Shown: positions 58,800 to 64,000 of the stretch, piece by piece
Numbering within the stretch: position 1 is the first letter of the stretch
Layout: every line of letters begins with the position of its first letter
Assembly: GCF_935822925.1 (NCBI RefSeq)
Contig: NZ_CAKXZS010000016.1
Location: forward strand, 62,001-126,000
Direction: 5' to 3'
From: Mesorhizobium ventifaucium
GTDB lineage: Bacteria; Pseudomonadota; Alphaproteobacteria; Rhizobiales; Rhizobiaceae
DNA length: 64,000 bases
Notes under the pieces: model-generated
What the model was told of the DNA's origin: nothing
The model's input: only the letters and a program-made list of their open reading frames with translations
The model's database searches: none
Program-made: the position numbers and the translations under genes

Positions 58800-59723
58800 T
58801 CACAGCGTCTTTTCGCCGATCGCCTTTCGCAAAAACCCGCCCGCATTGTCGAGCGCCTTGCGCGCCTCTTCGATGCCCATCCCGGTGATCGTCACCAATA
58901 TCGCCAGCTTGACGTCTTTGTCGGTCTGATCGAGCGCCCGGCGTGCCTGCTGTGCTGTGCAGCCGGTGGTCTGCATCACGATCCCGACCGCCCTGGCGAC
59001 GAGCTTCTTGTTGCTGGGATTGAGGTCGACCATCAGGTTCTGATAGCTCTTGCCGATCCGGATCATGCTGGCTGTCGTCAGCATGTTGAGAACCAGCTTT
59101 TGCGCGGTTCCCGACTTCAACCGGGTCGAGCCGGCGAGAACCTCGGGGCCGACAAGCGGAGAGATGGCAATGTCGGCAATGCCGGCAATGACTGACCTGG
59201 GATTACAGGAAAGCGCCACGGTCGTTGCTCCCACCTGCCTTGCATAGGTCAAGCCGCCGATGACGTAGGGTGTGCGGCCGCTGACCGCGATGCCGACCAC
59301 CACATCGTCGGCGGTCAACTTGATGTCCTGCAGGGCCTTGATGCCTTGTTGCGGATCATCCTCGGCGCCTTCCACAGCCCGCACCAGCGCTTTGGGGCCG
59401 CCCGCGATCAGGCCGAGCACCATGTCCTCGGGCACGCCAAATGTTGGCGGACACTCCGAGGCGTCGAGAACTCCCAACCGGCCGCTCGTGCCGGCGCCGA
59501 TATAGACAAGCCGCGCGCCATTTTGAAACGCACTAACGATCCGGTCTACCGCGGCAGCAATTTCCGGAATGACCTTCTCGACGGCGGCCGGAACGCCGCT
59601 GTCATCGTCATTGATCCTGCGCAGGATCTCGATGGTCGGCAGCAGGTCGATATCCATCGTCCTCGGGTTCCGATCCTCGGAAACCAACTGCTCCAGCTCC
59701 GACATCAACTCCTGTTCGTTCAT
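58800..59723 (-). CDS. murQ: N-acetylmuramic acid 6-phosphate etherase
   Basis: A 307-residue SIS-domain lyase removing D-lactate from MurNAc-6-phosphate to give GlcNAc-6-phosphate. Landmarks are [53 protein letters not shown], the catalytic Glu in [29 protein letters not shown] and [17 protein letters not shown]. The ATG at 59721-59723 matches the usual family start. Transcribed toward anmK, 166 bp apart, and divergent from the kinase gene at 59889. Confidence 0.95.
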   Translation of the reverse strand: MNEQELMSELEQLVSEDRNPRTMDIDLLPTIEILRRINDDDSGVPAAVEKVIPEIAAAVDRIVSAFQNGARLVYIGAGTSGRLGVLDASECPPTFGVPEDMVLGLIAGGPKALVRAVEGAEDDPQQGIKALQDIKLTADDVVVGIAVSGRTPYVIGGLTYARQVGATTVALSCNPRSVIAGIADIAISPLVGPEVLAGSTRLKSGTAQKLVLNMLTTASMIRIGKSYQNLMVDLNPSNKKLVARAVGIVMQTTGCTAQQARRALDQTDKDVKLAILVTITGMGIEEARKALDNAGGFLRKAIGEKTL

Positions 59724-59827
59724 CCGCTTGCTTTCAAAGTTCTTGCCATCGGCAACAAGTAATGTGATGCGGCGCCAGGCGTTGACCAGTACCAGCGACT
59801 GGCATCGATAGGCCCGCCAAACAAATG

Positions 59828-59856
59828 TTGACAACATCATCTGTTGTTTATTATAG
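59828..59856 (+). promoter_or_regulatory. Sigma-70 promoter with an internal dyad before the PfkB-kinase gene
   Basis: A consensus -35 TTGACA (59828-59833) is followed after 17 bp by TTATAG (59851-59856). Between them ACAACA (59831-59836) is inverted as TGTTGT (59842-59847), so a regulator binding there would sit across the promoter. The kinase downstream has its own helix-turn-helix and could be that regulator. Confidence 0.6.
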
Positions 59857-59888
59857 TTCAGCATCAATTGCGCGGGCCGGGTAAGGCG

Positions 59889-60998
59889 ATGGACGACCTT
59901 GGAGCACAAGAACAGGCGGTTCTCGATCTCATCGCGGCGAACCCTTTCGCCGGCCAGCAGGATATAGCGACCGCGCTCGGCATCGCCCGCTCGACCGTCG
60001 CGGCGCACATCGTCCAACTCGTCAACAAGGGCTACATTCTTGGTCGTGGCTATGTGTTGCCGGCCTCCAAGCGCATGATCTGCATCGGCGGCGCCGTCCT
60101 GGACCGCAAGTACCACGCCAAGAAGGATCTGATCTTCGGGACGTCGAACCCGGTCGACGGCTATCGCAGCTTCGGCGGCGTCGCCCGCAACGTCGCCGAG
60201 AACCTTGTCCGCCTCGGCGTCGACGTAAGCTTCGTCTCGATTGTCGGCGACGACGAGACCGGTCGCTCGCTGGTGCGGCATCTGCGCGACCTCGGCGCCG
60301 ATGTCAGCCAGGTCATCACCACGACGGAGCGGCCGACGGCGGAATATGCGGCGATCCTCGACCTCAACAACGATCTCGTGCTCGGCATCGCCGACATGGA
60401 GATCTTCGATCTGTTTTCGCCAGCCTATCTAGACCGTTTCTGGCCGCATCTTGCTTCGGCAACTTGGGTGTTCATCGATTGCAACCTGCCGGCCGCGACG
60501 ATCGCAGCGCTGATGTCACGCAAGCAGGGCGCGCGCTTCAAGCTCGCCGTCGACACGGTCTCGTCGCCGAAATCGGCACGCCTGCCGAAGGACCTGTCCG
60601 GCATCGACCTTTTGTTCACCAACCATGACGAGGCCAATATGATGCTTGGCATCACCGATGCCGACAAGCGGCTTAAGCCGAAGGAGGCTGCTGCAGCGCT
60701 GCGTGCGGCCGGCGCCAGCGAGGTGATCGTGACCATGGGCGCGCATGGATTTGCGGTGGCGACCGAGGGCGGCGTGGCGACGATGCGTTCCGTCCCGGCC
60801 CGCGCCGTCGACATCACCGGCGCCGGCGACGCGATGATTGCCGGCACCATGTACAAGGTGCTTTCGGGCGATCCCGTGCTCGACGCGGCGCGCACCGGGG
60901 CGCTGCTCGCCACGCTGACCACCGAGAGCGAATCCAGCGTTCATCCCGATCTGTCGCCGCGCTTCCTCACCGCCGGCATGGACCGCATTCCCGCTTGA
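59889..60998 (+). CDS. PfkB-family kinase with N-terminal helix-turn-helix, probable pseudouridine kinase
   Basis: A 369-residue fusion. Residues 1-60 form a winged helix ([20 protein letters not shown], then [20 protein letters not shown]). The rest is a ribokinase-fold kinase with [40 protein letters not shown] and the C-terminal [12 protein letters not shown] carrying the catalytic Asp. The psuG gene 25 bp downstream makes pseudouridine the likely substrate. The HTH may make it an autoregulatory enzyme. The ATG at 59889 follows GGTAAGG. Confidence 0.88.
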   Translation: MDDLGAQEQAVLDLIAANPFAGQQDIATALGIARSTVAAHIVQLVNKGYILGRGYVLPASKRMICIGGAVLDRKYHAKKDLIFGTSNPVDGYRSFGGVARNVAENLVRLGVDVSFVSIVGDDETGRSLVRHLRDLGADVSQVITTTERPTAEYAAILDLNNDLVLGIADMEIFDLFSPAYLDRFWPHLASATWVFIDCNLPAATIAALMSRKQGARFKLAVDTVSSPKSARLPKDLSGIDLLFTNHDEANMMLGITDADKRLKPKEAAAALRAAGASEVIVTMGAHGFAVATEGGVATMRSVPARAVDITGAGDAMIAGTMYKVLSGDPVLDAARTGALLATLTTESESSVHPDLSPRFLTAGMDRIPA

Positions 60999-61023
60999 AC
61001 GCGAGCCGAACTCTGAAAGCGAA

Positions 61024-61959
61024 ATGACGATGAAACCTTCCCTTCTCCATCTGAACGACGAAGTCGCGGCAGCAGTTCGTGAAGGCCGCGCGGTGGTGGC
61101 GCTGGAATCGACGATCATCACCCATGGCATGCCCTATCCGGCCAATCTGGAGACTGCGCGCGGCGTCGAAACCGTGGTGCGCGAGAACGGTGCGGTGCCA
61201 GCCACGATCGCGGTGGTCGCCGGCATGATCAAAGTCGGGCTCGGTGACCGGGAGTTCGAGCCGCTGGCAGCGGCAAAGGACGTGGCCAAGGCGTCCGGGC
61301 GCGACCTCGCCGCCATCATGGTGGGCGGCGGGTCGGCCGGAACCACGGTTTCGGCGACGATGCGGATCGCCGCACTCGCCGGCATCGGCATTTTCGCGAC
61401 AGGCGGCGTCGGCGGCGTGCATCGTGGCGCCGAGGCTACTTTCGATATCTCGGCCGACCTGACCGAACTCGGCCAGACCGGCACCACCGTCGTCTGCGCC
61501 GGCGTGAAATCGATCCTCGATATTGCAAAAACGCTGGAATATCTGGAGACCCAGCGCGTGCCGGTGATTGCCTATCAGAGCGACGATTTTCCGGCCTTCT
61601 ATACGCGCTCCAGCGGACTGAAAGCCGATCACCGCCTCGATACGCCCGAGGACATTGCGCAGGCCATGCTGCTGCACGAGCAGATCGGCTCGGGCACCGG
61701 CATCCTCGTCGCCAATCCAATTCCGGAAGTGGATGCGCTCGATCCGGCCTTCATCGACGGCACGATCACGGCAGCGGTGGCAGAGGCCGAGAAACGCGGC
61801 ATCGGGCGCAAGGAACTGACGCCGTTCCTGCTCGCCCGCATCAACGAGCTTTCGCAGGGCCGCAGCCTGAAAGCCAACATCGCGCTGGTCCGCAACAACG
61901 CCGCGCTCGCCGCTCGCATTGCCGTGGCGCATGCGGGATTAAAGCTCATGACCAGATAA
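61024..61959 (+). CDS. psuG: Pseudouridine-5'-phosphate glycosidase
   Basis: A 311-residue enzyme splitting pseudouridine 5'-phosphate into uracil and ribose 5-phosphate. The family is well marked: VVALESTIITHGMPYPANLE, NGAVPATIAVVAGMIKVGL, GGGSAGTTVSATM, FATGGVGGVHRGAEATFDIS, VVCAGVKSILDI, YQSDDFPAFYTRSSG and NPIPE. Length is typical. It follows the kinase gene by 25 bp; uracil and ribose phosphate then enter central metabolism. The start is the ATG at 61024 or the one at 61030. Confidence 0.95.
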   Translation: MTMKPSLLHLNDEVAAAVREGRAVVALESTIITHGMPYPANLETARGVETVVRENGAVPATIAVVAGMIKVGLGDREFEPLAAAKDVAKASGRDLAAIMVGGGSAGTTVSATMRIAALAGIGIFATGGVGGVHRGAEATFDISADLTELGQTGTTVVCAGVKSILDIAKTLEYLETQRVPVIAYQSDDFPAFYTRSSGLKADHRLDTPEDIAQAMLLHEQIGSGTGILVANPIPEVDALDPAFIDGTITAAVAEAEKRGIGRKELTPFLLARINELSQGRSLKANIALVRNNAALAARIAVAHAGLKLMTR

Positions 61960-62013
61960 GTCAGGGAGCGAACCCAAGCCGCGCCCGTGTGTCTCGTGCT
62001 AACCCTCACGATC

Positions 62014-62031
62014 GCCCTCCTGCGGGCTTTT
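62014..62031 (+). terminator. Weak terminator-like hairpin after psuG
   Basis: GCCC (62014-62017) pairs with GGGC (62024-62027) and is followed by TTTT. The stem is only four G-C pairs, so termination would be inefficient. It lies in the 169-bp gap between psuG and the SorC-type regulator gene and suggests a transcription break between them. Confidence 0.3.
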
Positions 62032-62128
62032 GTGCCCTCTTGGTATGATTTGAACCGCGCGGTGCTTGACTCCTGCAACGGCTTGTGAAAAATTTTGCAT
62101 GAACTGATAAAAATATCTTAGGGCGGAA

Positions 62129-63103
62129 ATGGTTGGTTTTGGAAACGGCCTGCTGCGCGACGATGAAACCAGTATGGCTACGCGTGCCGCCTGGCTTCAT
62201 TATGCTGGCGGCCTGACCCAGTCGGAGGTCGCCAAGCGACTTGGCCTGACCAGCCTCAAGGCGCATCGCCTCATCACCAAGGCCAATCAGGAAGGGCTGG
62301 TCAAAGTCTATATCGACGGCGAAGTGTCGGAATGCGTCGCGCTTGAGGACGATTTGTCCAGCCGCTACGGTCTCGACTATTGCGAGGTCGTTCCCGACTT
62401 CGATGGCGAAGACCTGCCGCTCAAGGCGCTCGGCATTGCCGGCGCGCAGTTCCTCAAGCGTGAGATCGAACGCGGCGAGGATACGCTGATCGGCGTCGGT
62501 CATGGCCGCACGCTCGCCGCCTGCGTGGAGTATCTGCCGCGCATATCGGCCGAAAAGACCCGCTTCGTTTCGCTGCTCGGCGGCCTGACGCGCAAGTTCT
62601 CGGCCAATCCGCACGACGTCATTCACCGCCTGGCCGAACGGACCGGCGCCGAAGCCTACGTGATGCCGGTGCCGATGTTCGCCAACACGGTCGAGGATCG
62701 AACCGTGCTGCTTGGGCAGAAGGGCATCAGCGAGGTCTTCGATCTCGGCAAGGCCGCCGACCTGCTCATTGCCGGTATCGGCACCGCCGAGCGCGAGGCG
62801 TCGCTGGTCGCCACCGGCATGATCGAGAAGGGCGAAATGGAAGAGATACGTCGCAAGGGCGGCGTTGGCGAACTGCTCGGCCATTTCTTCGACGATGCTG
62901 GAAAAGCGGTCGAGACGACGCTTTCCAACCGGGCGCTGGCGCTGGCGCGCGAAGACATCAGCAATCGCAGGATTGTCGCCGTTGCCGGCGGCAAGGTGAA
63001 GGTTCGTGCCATCAAATCGGTATTGGAGGGCCGCTATCTCAAGGGCCTGGTCACCGATGAGCGGACGGCGCGATCACTCGTGGAGCAGACGCCGGTCGGG
63101 TAG
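62129..63103 (+). CDS. SorC/DeoR-type sugar-binding transcriptional regulator
   Basis: A 324-residue regulator. The N-terminal helix-turn-helix reads AAWLHYAGGLTQSEVAKRLG followed by LTSLKAHRLITKANQEGLVK. The large C-terminal sugar-phosphate-binding domain has LIGVGHGRTLAACVEYL, RFVSLLGGLTRKFSANPHD, PMFANTVEDRTVLL, ADLLIAGIGTAEREASLVAT and the ending IVAVAGGKVKVRAIKSVLEG. It precedes the sugar-binding-protein gene on the same strand by 43 bp and is very probably its local regulator. Confidence 0.93.
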   Translation: MVGFGNGLLRDDETSMATRAAWLHYAGGLTQSEVAKRLGLTSLKAHRLITKANQEGLVKVYIDGEVSECVALEDDLSSRYGLDYCEVVPDFDGEDLPLKALGIAGAQFLKREIERGEDTLIGVGHGRTLAACVEYLPRISAEKTRFVSLLGGLTRKFSANPHDVIHRLAERTGAEAYVMPVPMFANTVEDRTVLLGQKGISEVFDLGKAADLLIAGIGTAEREASLVATGMIEKGEMEEIRRKGGVGELLGHFFDDAGKAVETTLSNRALALAREDISNRRIVAVAGGKVKVRAIKSVLEGRYLKGLVTDERTARSLVEQTPVG

Positions 63104-63146
63104 CCGGCAACCATTCGATTGAAACTACCCTGTGGAGGAGAAGACA

Positions 63147-64000
63147 ATGCATGAGAAAGAGAAAGACCTGATCGACGCGTTCCTGCGCGGACAAGTCGAT
63201 CGTCGTGGGCTGATCAAAGGCCTCGGCGCGATGGGCCTTGCCGCCGGCACGGCCGGCACGCTGCTCAACCTGGGGCAGACCCGCGCGCTGGCGGCGGATT
63301 TCGACTGGCAGGCGCACAAGGGCAAGACCATCAAGCTCTTGCTCAACAAGCATCCTTACGCCGATGCGATGATCGCCAACCTCGAAAACTTCAAGAAGCT
63401 GACCGGCATGGAAGTCGTCTACGACGTCTTCCCGGAAGACGTCTATTTCGACAAAGTCACCGCTGCGCTGTCGGCCAGCTCGCCTGAATACGATGCCTTC
63501 ATGACCGGCGCCTACATGACCTGGACCTACGGCCCGGCCGGCTGGATTACCGACCTCAACGAGTGGATCAAAGACCCGACCAAAACCAACGTGAACTATG
63601 CCTGGGACGACTTCCTGCCCGGTGTCAGGAAGTCCTGCGCCTGGAACGGCCAGCCCGGCGGCGTGCTTGGTTCCGACGACGCCAAGCAGTGGTGCATTCC
63701 GTGGGGTTTCGAACAGAACAACATCACCTACAACAAGGGCATGTTCGACAAGGTCGGCGTCGGCGTTCCCGGCAATATGGACGAGATGGTCGCAACGGCG
63801 GCGAAGCTCACCAAGGATGTTGGCGGCGGCGTCTATGGCATCGGCGTGCGCGGTTCGCGCTCCTGGGCGACGATCCATCCCGGCTTCCTCTCGGCTTACG
63901 CCAACTTTGACCAGAAAGATCTGAATGTCTCGGCCGACGGCAAATTGTCGGCCGCGATGAACACCGCCGAATCCAAGGCATTCCACAAGCAGTGGGTCCA
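63147..64000 (+). CDS. Extracellular sugar-binding protein, 3' end cut by the window
   Basis: The first 284 codons of a family 1 solute-binding protein; the gene leaves the right edge. A twin-arginine signal (VDRRGLIKGLGAMGLAAGTA) is followed by cleavage near ALAA and a mature start ADFDWQAHKGKTIKLLLNKH. Binding-protein features include YFDKVTAALSASSPEYDAFM, WTYGPAGWITDLNEWI and CIPWGFEQNNITYNKGMFD. GGAGGAG precedes the ATG at 63147. It is presumably the first gene of a sugar ABC operon under the SorC-type regulator upstream. Confidence 0.92.
   Translation, partial: MHEKEKDLIDAFLRGQVDRRGLIKGLGAMGLAAGTAGTLLNLGQTRALAADFDWQAHKGKTIKLLLNKHPYADAMIANLENFKKLTGMEVVYDVFPEDVYFDKVTAALSASSPEYDAFMTGAYMTWTYGPAGWITDLNEWIKDPTKTNVNYAWDDFLPGVRKSCAWNGQPGGVLGSDDAKQWCIPWGFEQNNITYNKGMFDKVGVGVPGNMDEMVATAAKLTKDVGGGVYGIGVRGSRSWATIHPGFLSAYANFDQKDLNVSADGKLSAAMNTAESKAFHKQWV

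Noticed and set aside
59724..60281. An upstream extension of murQ by 186 codons
   Set aside because: It runs through the divergent promoter and the kinase gene; MurQ proteins start at the MNEQEL region at 59723.
1..64000. tRNA or rRNA genes, integrases, insertion sequences, prophage genes
   Set aside because: No cloverleaf or rRNA sequence and no transposase or integrase motif was noticed on either strand; the intergenic palindromes are the only mobile-like elements seen.

Overview
The window looks like a chromosomal segment of a soil or plant-associated alphaproteobacterium of the order Hyphomicrobiales, probably Mesorhizobium or a close relative. I infer this from the high GC content, the dense packing of ABC uptake operons next to IclR, GntR, Lrp and SorC regulators, the close resemblance of one protein to the biuret hydrolase of Rhizobium leguminosarum, and intergenic palindromes of a type I associate with rhizobia. 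No database search was possible; all assignments come from reading motifs. I saw no rRNA, tRNA, CRISPR array, transposase or prophage gene.

Region 1 (1-11126) is sugar and acid catabolism. A minus-strand operon encodes a MalEFGK-type sugar transporter, an enolase-superfamily acid-sugar dehydratase, a rhamnose/fucose-type mutarotase and a cut-off Gfo/Idh dehydrogenase. Divergent from it are an IclR regulator and a lactonase-like amidohydrolase: a non-phosphorylative deoxysugar pathway. Next come a decayed permease remnant and a second minus-strand operon of MaoC hydratase, CaiB CoA-transferase and a substrate-binding-protein homologue with no signal peptide. Region 2 (11321-14641) holds a secreted S10 peptidase, a DUF1349 protein, an orphan MazE-like antitoxin, a short SRPBCC protein and a palindromic repeat.

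Region 3 (14641-28516) is a second IclR-controlled locus. A ribose-type ABC transporter is followed by a PLP-dependent D-amino-acid dehydratase/aldolase, RidA, a zinc deacylase and an unrecognised 392-residue protein, with a reversed amidohydrolase embedded in the array. A 1082-residue ATPase-BTAD regulator lies convergent to it. Region 4 (28687-33014) contains an APS reductase, a YeiH-type anion exporter and a propeller protein; the two halves of a di-heme oxidoreductase are divided between the last two.

Region 5 (33184-54315) is the highlight: a nitrogen-scavenging island. The biuret operon (BMP-type transporter, biuret hydrolase, a second cysteine hydrolase, cupin, allophanate hydrolase) and the guanidine operon (guanidine-I riboswitch, ABC transporter, guanidine hydrolase, a His-rich protein, a HupE/UreJ nickel permease) each have a near-consensus sigma-54 promoter. 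A third operon (polyamine-type transporter, allantoin/hydantoin-type racemase, GNAT) has a weaker one. Two FCD-type GntR regulators accompany them. Together they read as uptake and hydrolysis of N-rich guanidino and ureido compounds under nitrogen limitation, with dedicated nickel supply for the guanidine hydrolase.

Region 6 (54321-64000) holds GNAT proteins, a divergent Lrp/MFS pair with an operator at the MFS start codon, murein-recycling genes (anmK, murQ), pseudouridine catabolism (an HTH-fused PfkB kinase and psuG), a SorC-type regulator and the start of a sugar-binding protein cut by the window edge.
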